Assembly (NCBI GenBank): GCA_034766995.1
Contig: JAWJWD010000015.1
Location: forward strand, 75,001-139,000
Length of the DNA stretch: 64,000 nucleotides
Source of the DNA: Acanthacorydalis orientalis
Lineage: Eukaryota; Arthropoda; Insecta; Megaloptera; Corydalidae
Reading direction: 5' to 3'
Part shown: in pieces, positions 41,645 to 52,401 of the stretch
Numbering within the stretch: position 1 is the first letter of the stretch
How the letters are laid out: each line of letters opens with the position of its first letter
The notes under the pieces: generated by a model
Databases searched by the model: none
What the model saw: only the letters and a program-made list of their open reading frames with translations
What the model was told of the DNA's origin: nothing
Made by a program: the position numbers and the translations under genes

Positions 41645-41944
41645 TATAACCAAAATTATCCACAAAAAAATCGATGACGTCCGACTTATTTATTTATGAC
41701 GTCAAGGTTTCATGGTACACAAATATGTTTATCTCATATATAAAACATAAAGTTGTAATTTGTCTGCGATAATGATTATAGAGACATAAATGAGTTTTAA
41801 ATAATTTCTTTATTGTTTCATTCGGTGACATGACAGGATGATAATTGTAAAGTGGGCGGGTGCAGCGAGCCCAGGGTCTTGTAAACACAGCAAGCAGGGT
41901 GCGAATCCCCCTAGAGCTATTGTGTAATTTCATGTTCAAAATCA

Positions 41945-42187
41945 AAATTAGGTGAACTGGATTTTTCGATTGAAATTGTCAAAAATGAAATTTGGGACAA
42001 GATAAGAGTAGAAAATATAATCAAATCATTCAAAAAATGCGGGATCTCTAACGCTATGGATGGTACGGAAGATAATCTATTATGGGACACTGATCATAAT
42101 GATGAAAATCAAGCCGATTCAACAGATTTGGATCCCGACTCGTACGTCGAGAATTTAAACAATGAACATCTGGATCTGATTCATTAA
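41945..42187 (+). pseudogene. pogo/Tigger transposase, C-terminal fragment
   Basis: The frame KLGELDFSIEIVKNEIWDKI continues into RVENIIKSFKKCGISNAMDG and TEDNLLWDT and then an acidic tail to a stop. The sequence 'W-x-x-I-x-x-x-x-I-x-x-S-F-x-x-C-G-I-S-N-A-x-D-G-T-E-D' is characteristic of the C-terminal part of pogo/Jerky-type transposases. The DNA-binding CENP-B-like region and the catalytic DDE are missing. Confidence 0.75.
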
Positions 42188-42469
42188 ATCTTAGACTCGG
42201 ATGACGGATAAAACTGGGACCTATAAGCAAAATGCATTTTATTTTTATTTATTTTCACTTAAAGTTAATTATTAAATGAATTTATGTCATATACAAAAGT
42301 TTAAGTTCACTTTTTTTTAAATAAATAATTTAATTTCTATACAAACATAATAAATTCTTCGTGTTATTATAAGGCTCCTGGTTTTGTATTGGGCGTATAA
42401 GACGGCCGCCTATTTTTTGAAGAATTTTTTGGGTCTTAAGGGTCGTCTTACACGGCGAGATATACGGTG

Positions 42470-43519
42470 TATTGTGAGAATATTCACAAATTGTTTTATT
42501 TATTTTATACATATGATAATTACATTTTTTCAAATTGGTCATAAAGTTGTCACCGAGTGAATATTGGTCGAAGGCATGATTCTTAAAATTGAAAATAAAT
42601 ATTTTATTCAGATATGAATGTATTTCCGTTGTATGGAAAATATATGCACATAAACATAAAATACATTGAAGGGCACGATGTTATCAGTAAAGAATTAAAT
42701 ATTTGTAACTGAAAATTATCGTTCGATCGCTAAAAATATTACCGATTCACTATTAATACAAATAGTATATTAGAGATTTATTATATTCATAAATAGCAAT
42801 ATTAGAAATCAAACATCAGTTTAAATTGAAAACTGTCACAAAAAAAATTACATATTTCATTAATTAATGTATTATTGAGTGGGAATTAAAAAAAATAAGA
42901 TATGTATATTAGAATTTCTGAACAAAACTATAAAAATTGACATTTGTTTAAATAATCGTTTGTAGTACAGCAATCAGCGAGAGATATCGATCAATGAATT
43001 AATAATTGTCGTTTGATTCGAACGTGATGTGATTTTTTATAATAAAAATATGTACACAAATACAATGACAAAAATAATAATTTTCTGTTGAACAGCCAGA
43101 TGGTCCCTGGTCACCCCCGCCGAAAAGACGAATTAAGAACGCATGGATTCGTGACTAAAAGAAAATATCACGATTTAAAGATTTTTGCTAAGATTTCAAG
43201 TATTTGGTATGGCTCTTCGATAATCTGTTTCATAATTGACGGCAAGTGTCCTATTACGAGCTTGCTCAACGAAATATGTGATCAGAAAACTAATGAAAAC
43301 AAAAAAGTGCCATATTTTTGAACAGAATTACATCATATTTACTGATAAGACGAAACGAAGCTCATTTATAAGTTAAAACCACAATTAAGATCAGACCTGT
43401 CTTACCGAATCGTCTGAACTTAAATATAGGCTACTTAGGTCGTACTCAGGTGAATTTACCCTTCAGCTCTTCAAAAGAATTAACACAAAAAAATATTTGG
43501 TTTCTTTTTTATCAAAAAT
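42470..43519. other. AT-rich stretch, no certain gene
   Basis: The only coding-like signal is at 43096-43158, where 'ttctgttgaacag' is followed by a frame DGPWSPPPKRRIKNAWIRD and a stop, possibly a terminal exon. See findings. Confidence 0.3.
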
Positions 43520-43880
43520 TGAAAATCTATGTAAATTATTTGTAGACACTTTTTTGGTGAACACGAATCAAAAAAATATTTAAAAAATATCTATTGATTC
43601 AAATATTTTCCTTATCCCATCATCGAAATGTCGACACTCGAGTCTTAAACTGAGTCACCCGTCAAAAAGCGAACAAATATTCGTGGTCTTTTTTAAACAC
43701 ATATTTGGAGAATATAAATTTAAAAAAATATTCAAAAGACTAGAGGACTCCGTCACTTGCTCGATGCTCTCGCCAACCCTGTGAGGTCTGTATCCCCTGC
43801 TCGCTAACGCTTCCTTCAACCTAACAAATAACAAATGAATTACACAAAAAATAATCTGCGTAAAATGTAAGTCGTACAGA
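43520..43880 (+). repeat. Dispersed repeat family, copy 2
   Basis: Matches 40780-41160 over most of its length, with the same order of AT-rich and GC-rich halves ('gactagaggactccgtcac', 'ccctgctcgctaacgct'). Confidence 0.6.
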
Positions 43881-44803
43881 TTTTATCGGGAAAGTTTACA
43901 TAACAAAGTACTATACTGAAATGAGAATGAATTTTACTGTAGAGCTTCAGTAAAAAAAATATATGGGAATAAATATCAGTTTTATATTGAAATCGTATAC
44001 CCTCTCTCTCTCTCTCTCGTAGTACATTGCGAAACAGAACACTGATCATGTGACTGATATCAACCAATCAGAGAACAAATAAAACCCGCATTCTATACCA
44101 AGTTGCGTACATTTTAGTTTTGAACTGCGCGTACATCCACTTAACAGAAAGAAAAATATTTACTTGTTAAATAACTGTCTGCGTCTACTCTGCCACGAGC
44201 CGTCTGTTCGAGAAATCAGTCGAAAAAGAATCGTATCGAATTTTATAAAAATATTACAACGGTTTATGTAAGCGTTATGCGATAGTTGGGTTAAAATTAC
44301 AATATCAACGTAGGCCGTGTTTCGTAGTTGTTTGTTTTTATGACAAGCGTGCGGTTCATTCATTGTCTGTGGGTTTTCTGTTTCGACTGAAAAGTGCATG
44401 AAAAATATATAAAAACTAGATGAAAAATAACTCAGATTGTATGCAGTGCAATTCGAAATTGATGTCCATACTGAATATGTGCCGACTAGTGATTCTATTT
44501 GTGTTTTTTCGGTACTACATTTCCGGGCGGAGGTATTCGTACATCGGTATGTGAAACGGTGAGTGAACATTTCTTTTCAAACGAGATGAAACTTCTGTTC
44601 CATCGTATGGCCATGAATAAGTAACTTGAGTGAAATATTTATCTATCGATTCGTTTTTCCGCGTTTAGTTCAAGAAATGTATGAGGTATTAATTTAAACC
44701 ACAGCAATTATATGATTGTAAGGAAATATTAGAAACGAAACGTAACATCGACGAATGTCACACAATATGCATATAACCTTACTTATTTTATCATTTGTTA
44801 TTG
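43881..44803. other. No recognised gene
   Basis: A minus-strand frame of 136 codons (44570-44160) is open but has no domain or convincing composition. There is a (CT)n run near 44001-44019. Confidence 0.3.
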
Positions 44804-45241
44804 TGTTATCTCTTGGATATTTTTATAACATAAATGCTGCAGGTTTGAAATAAAACACAACAAATATCTGTTTACTATTATTGTTTAATTGTCGTTACTA
44901 TGATGAATATAACCACATGGGTTCTGTTACTTGACTGACTTATGAGATCTCAAGTACCGTTTATATACTGTTGTGGCCAAGCTTGACAATCAACCGGTAT
45001 AGAACAGCATACTATCGCCGATTGTCGTCGGACGCTATAAAGTAGCATATGGTCGCAGTGTATACGTTTAAATTGATTGTTGATAAATATATATTTTAAT
45101 TATTGTACAATTTATTTGAAACTATAACAATCAGCTTAAAGATATAAATGCACACTGGTTTTATATAATGTTATTGATGATGAAATTCACTAGTCAGCCG
45201 CGACACCTATATAAATAAGTACAGCAGTGAGGATGGGTACA
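44804..45241 (-). mobile_element. Solo LTR (minus orientation)
   Basis: On the minus strand it begins TGTACCCATCCTCACTGCTG and ends AGAGATAACA. It matches 38506-39173 without that copy's insert. No internal sequence adjoins either side and I see no clear target duplication. Confidence 0.6.
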
Positions 45242-46112
45242 TGACAATTGAATGAATATAAAATTCTAAAAAAAAATTGTTTCGTCTCTATTGAACAAAT
45301 TTTTTCGATTACATAATTTTCGTTATTGATTAAAACAAACGTATTCAGTGGACAACAACCAGTCGGTTCGGTCAGAATGATTTTTTCTAAATGAGAATAG
45401 ATCTCTAGCCGTTAATTGATTTTTCTCGAAATAATCACTTATTATCATGATGATTTGAATAACTTGTAGTCTGATAATTACGTCCGGGGAGTGTGATCAA
45501 TAAACAATGTATTTATTCGTTTTTGGGTTCAAAATGAATGGGGTAACATAGTGTGATATTCATTTAAACCTTTGCGATTATATAATTATAAGAAAGATAT
45601 CTTTATTTATATTGAAATGAATGAGAAGCACATAGAATGCTATTCAAGTCGCATATAAACTTAATGATTTTATGTAATACACAGCTGGTTTTTGTTTTAA
45701 TTTTTATATAGGTAACGATAGTTTGTCTAATAATTTACTAATAATATTTCTGTGTCGGCAATGTTTCATTTAACAATTGAGAAACCCGCTGCAAGAACGG
45801 CGCAACTCGATAAATACCGATTATGAGAAAAACGAAAGAAAACATGTTTTTGAAAACTAATTTCACTAGATATCAAGTTTGCGTTCTCAGGTAACATAAA
45901 TACATACTTCAGGGCTTATAAACACTAGTAAAACTTTAAGCCGTTAAATTCCATTGTCCTCATGCGGGGACAGGCAATTAAATTAATTACTTATTCCTGC
46001 ATGCTTCGTATACTCTGATTTATAGTTGATAATTATAATTTTTAATTCTTATAACATAATGCTATGCGAAAACAACTGCAAACGTTGGAGAACAATGAAA
46101 GAACACTGTTAT
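45242..46112. other. No recognised gene
   Basis: AT-rich sequence with no long frame, repeat or RNA that I can support. Confidence 0.35.
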
Positions 46113-47341
46113 CAGGTTGGTGCAAAAATAATTACGGTTTTCACGTATCGTGTATAAAGACGCATACATCAGTTGAAAATGATATTTATTAATCAAAATA
46201 AAAGACATTCGCCTGCACACATTTCTCTCAACGGAAAACAAGTTTTTTTATTCCTAAAAGATAGGTTTTTGGTGTCCTTCAATTAACGGATTCATCGAAA
46301 GCACTTTGAGCCGATACTTGATATTTGAAAATCTTCTCTCGTCGGAAATGACTCGATTGTTTAAAAAAAATGAAGGACTGTCGGCGACAGATCGGAAGAA
46401 TAATGTGGATGAGGAATGTTTTCATAACCCAGTTCATTTTTTGACGTCGTTTTTGACATGTGACGTCGCGCGTTGTCATAAAGAACAATTGGTCCTCTTT
46501 AATTGACTAATTTTGTCCCTAAACGATGCAACTTCTCGTGCATTTTTCCCAATTTCCTGGCAATATTTTTGTTGTTGTTCTTGTTTCACCAGGATTTAAA
46601 AAGTAGTAGTGAATGATGCCGACCACCAAACAGTGACCATACTCTTTATTTCTTGATGTTTATGTTAAAGAAACAGTTTTGGTTCTTCTCCTCGGTCTAA
46701 CCACTGCGGATGAACGTTTACGATTGTTGTAGAGAATCCACTATTCATCACATGCGACAATGCGATCAAGAAAGGGATCATTTTCGTTACGCGCAAGATG
46801 CGCAGAGCAGACTTCTTTTCGGCGAATTGCATGACGGTCGTTTAGTTCATACGGGGTACCCATTATTATTTTTCCAATTAAGCTCAAATGTCTCCCAACT
46901 GTCTAAATGTTCAACATTGAATTCTTCTACCACCTCACGAGTTCTTTTACGTGTATCCGCTTCAATAATGGTGCTTAAATCATTATTGTCTATAGCTGAA
47001 GCACGTTCACGACCTTCCACATCATCGACACTCGTTTCCGTTACGAAATTGTTGGAACCAGTGTTGAGCTGCACGTCCACTAATTGACTCTTCGCAAAAA
47101 ACATCTTTTATATTTCTAGCAGTTTCTGCTGCTCTACGTCCTAGTTTGAACTTATATAACAAAATCGCGCGAATTTGCTGTTTTTTCATGACTAATTTAA
47201 GATGTTGTATACAACAGTAATGAAGAATGAAAACAACAGACATGAGCTGAAATCAGTAGTGCTAATTTCATTGTTTACGGTGATGTATCACATGACTGTG
47301 ACAAAACATAACGGTAACTAGAAAAATCGGCGCCAAACTTG
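46113..47341 (-). mobile_element. mariner element (Hsmar2/SETMAR-like ends), decayed
   Basis: The left end 'caggttggtgcaaaaataat' is the well-known mariner end also seen in Hsmar2-type elements. The right end, read in reverse, is a worn version ('gtttggcgccgatttttct'). On the minus strand MKKQQIRAILLYKFKLGRRA and EESISGRAAQHWFQQFRNGN give the N-terminal DNA-binding part (47183-47025). A shifted frame gives ERASAIDNNDLSTIIEADTR and KRTREVVEEFNVEHLDSW (47020-46890). The catalytic half is not readable by eye. Confidence 0.75.
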
Positions 47342-47889
47342 TAATATTATATATACTGATAATATATTCAAAAAGTGAGGAAGTCACAATTTAAGAGAGT
47401 TTCGAAACTTCTGGACTAATTACATTATTTATCACCGAATAGAAAACAAGTGATTTTCAAATAAAATTACACTACAGAGGTTATTCATAAATATTTGTAA
47501 TATATATATATATATATACATTGAAATATTTACACAATTTTAATGCAAAAATTCACGTTTCAATGGAAACAATTTAAATAAAAACTTAATAAAATTCCAA
47601 TCGAACATGGCGACTGAGTTTTGATGTATTTTTCAAATAGTTTTCTTTATGTATCCAGGAGAAGATATTTCAATATAACTTCCAGAATTATTTTATAAAT
47701 CTGTACGAATTTTTAACATCGACCTCTTCACGCACAAACGGTACTATCCATTTGATCAGTGATTGATTGATCCATTTGACGATATCCATTTTTGAAACTG
47801 TTCACTTACCGAAAAATAAAACATCTACGTTCGATACGCGTTAAACAGTAAATCACAGTGTAAAATCAAACCGAAAAGTAATAATCATC
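47342..47889. other. No recognised gene
   Basis: AT-rich, with a short (TA)n run near 47500. Confidence 0.35.
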
Positions 47890-48530
47890 GATGAGATGTT
47901 TTTTTGATGACTGAGTTGATTTTAATAGTTTCACGTGAACTTTTTTGTCAATTATTTTCATTATTTTGCAAACATATTCGTATATCAAATTTTCATGTGG
48001 TCTATGATCCCGTTAAAGTGATCACGTGGTACATTCATGAAAGAATTTTATATCTTTCTTTATACAAAATATTCAGTGGAATGTACCAAAAGAATACTTT
48101 AAGATACGAATACGTTTTCAAAATAATACAGAAAATTAAAAAAAAATCATGAAAAATCATTTTCTGAAATAATAAATAGCATTTTTCAAAAAAAAATTAC
48201 AAGAAAATATTATCATCTTTATTTAAATATTTTTTTGTAATAAAATACATTAAATAATTATTCAAGTGAAGAAAAAATATTGCACGGGCTTAAAATAAAC
48301 CTGACACCTCGAATACGCGAAGCCGGCTCGCTACCGTCTATCAATCATGTTGGGAACGTGAGAAAATCTGTCTCATAATATGCGGAAACTTCGTAACCTT
48401 TTTTCTCGAAAATGGCTGGATAGTGCATGTTAGTAAGTTACTATATTAATAACTTTGGATTACCCTACCACTACGTGATGTTTTGTCCCACACTCAGTTT
48501 AAAAAAGCGTAGCCTCCCCTTGTAAGAGGA
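47890..48530. mobile_element. Foldback element with tRNA-like boxes (copy 2, partial)
   Basis: The right arm matches the right arm at 34000-34375 ('ttttctcgaaaatggct', 'agcctccccttgtaagag'), including a worn tRNA-like part near 48285-48345. The left arm is mostly missing. Confidence 0.6.
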
Positions 48531-48909
48531 CATAAATGTATATATGTATATACGCTACCAGAGAAAAGTATTTACACTGTTCTCTTTTTTGTAATTGAAA
48601 GAGTCTAATAAAAAAAATTGGAAATATTTCGGAACAAATTTCTATATTTTCTATTGATTTATGTATCATTTAATAGCATAAAAATATTAACAATATCTCA
48701 CTGTATCAAAAATGATTTTATTTTGCACACAAAAATTATCTGGGCACAGTCCTGTGTTTTATTTTGCCAATTTCGCTACAATGAAATCCTTTACTCTGCA
48801 ATTACTTTTATAAGCAGGGAAATCCACGGTAAATCATTACTAGTGCGACATTGAAGTTGTGGTAAGGCAAGTTTTTCAAATTGTATAGTAAAATGCCAAT
48901 AAAATTAAG

Positions 48910-49803
48910 ATGAGTCGAAAAACTACAGAATATAGTTTACCTGAACGAAATACTATTTTGGATTTGCATGAAAAAAGGGAAATCAATGCTTTTATTGGGG
49001 AAATAATAAATAGAGGCCGATTTACAACTCACAGTGTCATTTATCGATTTAAGGACAAAGAAAACCGAACAAAAACTGGACATCCATTCCGAATAGAGAA
49101 GAATGGTCCTTTATAAAAACAACTAAAATAGATCCAAAAATCACTTCACCACAAGTGGCAGCAAAAATAAAAATAGATTTTTATAAAACTGTGACCCCCA
49201 TGTGCTTACTGCTGGTTATGATGCTTGAACACCTAGGGAAAAAGCCTGTATCTGTATTATAATAAAATAAATAAGAGTAAAAGAATTACGTTTGCAAAAA
49301 AACACTAATAAAATATGGATTCTTGAATGAAAGCAATAAATTCTGATGAAAGTAAATTTAATATTTTTCGCTGCGATGGTCGAATATCTGTCTGGCGAAA
49401 ACCGAATACAGATTTGAATACAGAAAATTTGTAACTCACTGTGAAACATGGGGGTGTCGGAATAATGCTGATGGGTTGTATTACAGCATGTGGTGTGGGA
49501 GGGCTTGTTTTCATTGATGTGATAATGGATAAAGTGGTTTATGTGAATATTTTGAAAAATAAATTAAAAATAGCGCTGAAAATCTGATTCTTGAAATGAC
49601 TTCTACATTCAACTTGAGAATGATCCCAAGCACATAGTCCACAGCCCACGTAGAAAAGAAATGGAATTTGTATAACAACCACTCCCCCATGCGCTAAATA
49701 CACCATCACAATCTCCTGGTTTAAATCCGATTGTGCATTCGTGGGATATACTGGATAAGAAAATCAGAAAGTATAATATTACTAATAAATCCCAATTAAA
49801 AAA
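48910..49803 (+). pseudogene. Tc1-like transposase, decayed
   Basis: It starts MSRKTTEYSLPERNTILDLH and the first 68 codons are open. Scattered frames then give NSDESKFNIFRCDGRISVWR, then LTVKHGGVGIMLMGC (first catalytic region), then HSTxENDPKHIVHSPRRKEM (second) and SPGLNPIVHSWDILDKKIRK (third, normally N-P-I-E; here Val replaces the catalytic Glu). Stops and frameshifts abound. Confidence 0.75.
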
Positions 49804-50410
49804 ATGATTGTATGCGAATAGGTAAATATAAAGCCGGAAGTGGTGTAAAAATGAATTTCTCCGATGCCACATACATTAAAAGAGGTGATAAAGAGAAATA
49901 TTTTACTGATGTACTATTAATTTCAAGTTTTTTCAAAATATTCATTAGTGTAACTCAAATGACTGCAAGTTATGCAATTACTTTTTTCGCGGAAAAACGA
50001 CTCTATTTTAAATAATCATCCCTTTTCTGCAATTCTAACAAATTATTGTTATTATTTTTATTTTTTTAATAAATAATACATTGATAAATATAAAATATAT
50101 ATGAATTTGTTACAAAATTCTTCCAGATGTTTCAATAATACCCTTTTAATTGTAAAAAATCTTAACTGTGTAAATACGTTTTTCGAGTTATATATATGTA
50201 TATATATATATATATATACATATATACATACGAGTATATACATATATACATACGAGTATATACACATACACATACACATACACAGTGTGTCAAAAACGTT
50301 TTCATACACCTTGTACATTTGATCAAAACCTTTAAAAGTTCTTTTTTTTTGTTATTATTCAAAGAAAACTTTTATATATCGTTTTTTCAAAATTTGCAAA
50401 ACGCAATTCA
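49804..50410. other. AT-rich spacer with a microsatellite
   Basis: A (TA)n/(CA)n run with an internal repeated 'catatatacatacgagtata' spans about 50190-50285. It is followed by 'gtgtcaaaaacgttttcata', which may be the end of a Tc1-like element. Confidence 0.5.
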
Positions 50411-51620
50411 GTGCTTTTGGAAATGTTCTTCATGAAAACCGCGAAAATTACATCACCATTTGCTACAACAGGCATGGTAGCAACATTAAAGAAAGAAGGA
50501 CGAACTGTTCGCTCAAGTTCTAAACTATCTGTGCCCATACAGGAAAATTCAATCTCTCAAATGCGGCGGACATCAAACGAAACGAACGGGTTACGGAAAC
50601 AAAATCTCATAATAATTGATGAAATAACGATGTTGAAAAAGTATGGATAGAACTCATTCCGTGAACTTGTGAAAGACCATAGACCGTTTGGGGGAAATGT
50701 TTTGCTGACTAGTGGAGACTTTCGTCAAACGTTACCGGCGGTGCCGAGAGGGCTACGTTCGGATTTTTTTAACGTTTGCGTCAAATCCAGTGAGTTATGG
50801 TATCGGTTTTCTAAGTTAACCTTGACGTCGAGCACGAGATCAAACGGTCAAAACACCGAGCGAGTAGTTGCTGAAAATAGGAACTGGAGCAACGGATCAA
50901 ATACCAAATACTTACGATGGCGAAACGGAGATTCCATGCGATCCGGATCTTAATACAGAAAACTGATCACACGATGGTGAGAGCGCAGGCGGAATTGAAA
51001 GTATCGTACAGCAAATGTATGGACAGGACATAATCCAGCTAAGAGAGGAGGTAATTTAAAGAAGAGTGATTCTTGCATCAGCTAATAGAGAAACACTTGA
51101 AATCGACAAGATATCCATCAAAAGTTTACCTGGACAGCAGCAAGTCTACTACACTGTTGACACAATTGCTTCCGAGGACAACAGTGATGCTAAGTGATCA
51201 AAAATGATACGAATTTCATCTGGAATCCCGCTTCATGAATTCGTTTTGAATCAAGGATCAATCGTGATATTAGTGCGTTAGCTGGACCCGAACAAAGATT
51301 TGTGCAACGGAACGAGGATTACGATCACAGAACTGCACACGACTTCATAACGGGAAAAATTCTAAATGAATGCAACAAGGACGACGATAGTGAATCTATC
51401 GAGGATGGATCTTGCTCCATCTGATACAACAGTGCCCTTTGTAGTGAAGCGACGGCAGTATCCGGTAATCCCTGTATTTGCAATGACGATCGACAAATCA
51501 CGAGGACAACACCTTCGAGCACGTTTGAATTCATTTGAGGGAACCATTTTTCAATCATGGGCAACTTTATGTAGCGTATCTCGAATCAAAAGCGAGCAGA
51601 TGATCAATACATCCATCTGA
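50411..51620 (+). pseudogene. Helitron PIF1-like helicase fragment
   Basis: The frame reads TTGMVATLKKEGRTVRSSSK and then LIIIDEITML (Walker B-like), a stop, and in the same frame FGGNVLLTSGDFRQTLPAVP and RGLRSDFF, a hallmark of Helitron helicases. Further on come LDPNKDLCNGTRITI and PVIPVFAMTIDKSRGQ, the last helicase motif. The Walker A region and the Rep nuclease are absent, and several stops and frameshifts separate the pieces. The Helitron ends were not located. Confidence 0.75.
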
Positions 51621-52270
51621 AATACATCTCAATAAGGATTTATCCTCATTGTCAGTGAGGATAGAATTTTTTGTGAAGGATATGGTGTATAAGGACATTT
51701 TCACATTGGATAGGTTTCAAGTTTAATTCATTCAGTTTCGTTCTTACTCATTCTTTATATTTTAAAATATTGTTGTGAAAACCGACAGACGGTTTTCTTT
51801 TCTATTTTCCCGTCAATTTCGACGGACTATACATCAGTTTATAATATTTTCTATTCTAATAACAAAACAATAATTAGAGACACATTAAAAATAATATTGA
51901 AATTATATTTTCAAAAAGAAATATTGCGACGATACGAAAACAAAGCATTAATTACTAACGAGACGGTGATGGTCGTTGTGTGAATTCGGAGGCGACGCTG
52001 TTCTGCCTCGATCGGACTGCCGGCCGAAAAGCGCAACGGCAACAAATGCGCCCACTTCGACGGAGAACTCCGAATAACGACGGCGGCGGCGAACGCACGA
52101 CACATTTAATTTTTCGATGCGGGAGACGTCACCAGAGCGTTCTTTTCTTCCCACAAGCGCTAGATAATGTAAAAACAGCTGTTCAATTGTCTAAAGCTTT
52201 AAAAGTCGATACATTTATGTGGTTAAATCGTCGAGAAACAAACAACCGTGCAACATAAAAAGGCGTGTTT
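51621..52270. other. 3' flank of the second NACHT gene
   Basis: It contains a CpG-rich block (about 51966-52150) with open frames on both strands but no domain. It may be the 3' UTR of the minus-strand gene or unrelated. Confidence 0.35.
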
Positions 52271-52401
52271 TCATTACGAGCTTCGATCGAAACTCGTTTA
52301 AGAACCAGCGACCTTGTAATTTCGGTTAAGTTTTCGTCCTTATTGTACTACACAACGTAAAGAAGTTCTTGTTCTTTTCTTGACCGCCTTAATTTACGCT
52401 T
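52271..52401 (-). pseudogene. Decayed ankyrin unit beyond the stop of the second NACHT gene
   Basis: On the minus strand, after TGA, 'aattaaggcggtcaagaaa' and 'gtttcgatcgaagctcgta' align with a standard ankyrin unit but carry stops. The coding frame was closed by an extra two bases before 'atgaaagcg', unlike the nonsense change in the first gene. Confidence 0.65.

Larger units (their letters stand above)
41314..42469 (+). mobile_element. pogo/Tigger-type transposon, internally deleted
   Basis: The inverted ends contain 'accgtatatcttggcgtata' on the left and the complement of 'accgtatatctcgccgtgta' on the right, flanked by TA. The length of about 1.16 kb, with a microsatellite inside, leaves room for only part of a transposase. 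Confidence 0.7.

Noticed and set aside
41850..41930. tRNA-like stretch ('agcagggtgcgaatccccc')
   Set aside because: The T-arm-like part is suggestive, but no A box or acceptor pairing could be found.
44160..44570. 136-codon minus-strand frame
   Set aside because: No domain, no splice or promoter context, and a composition like the AT-rich surroundings.
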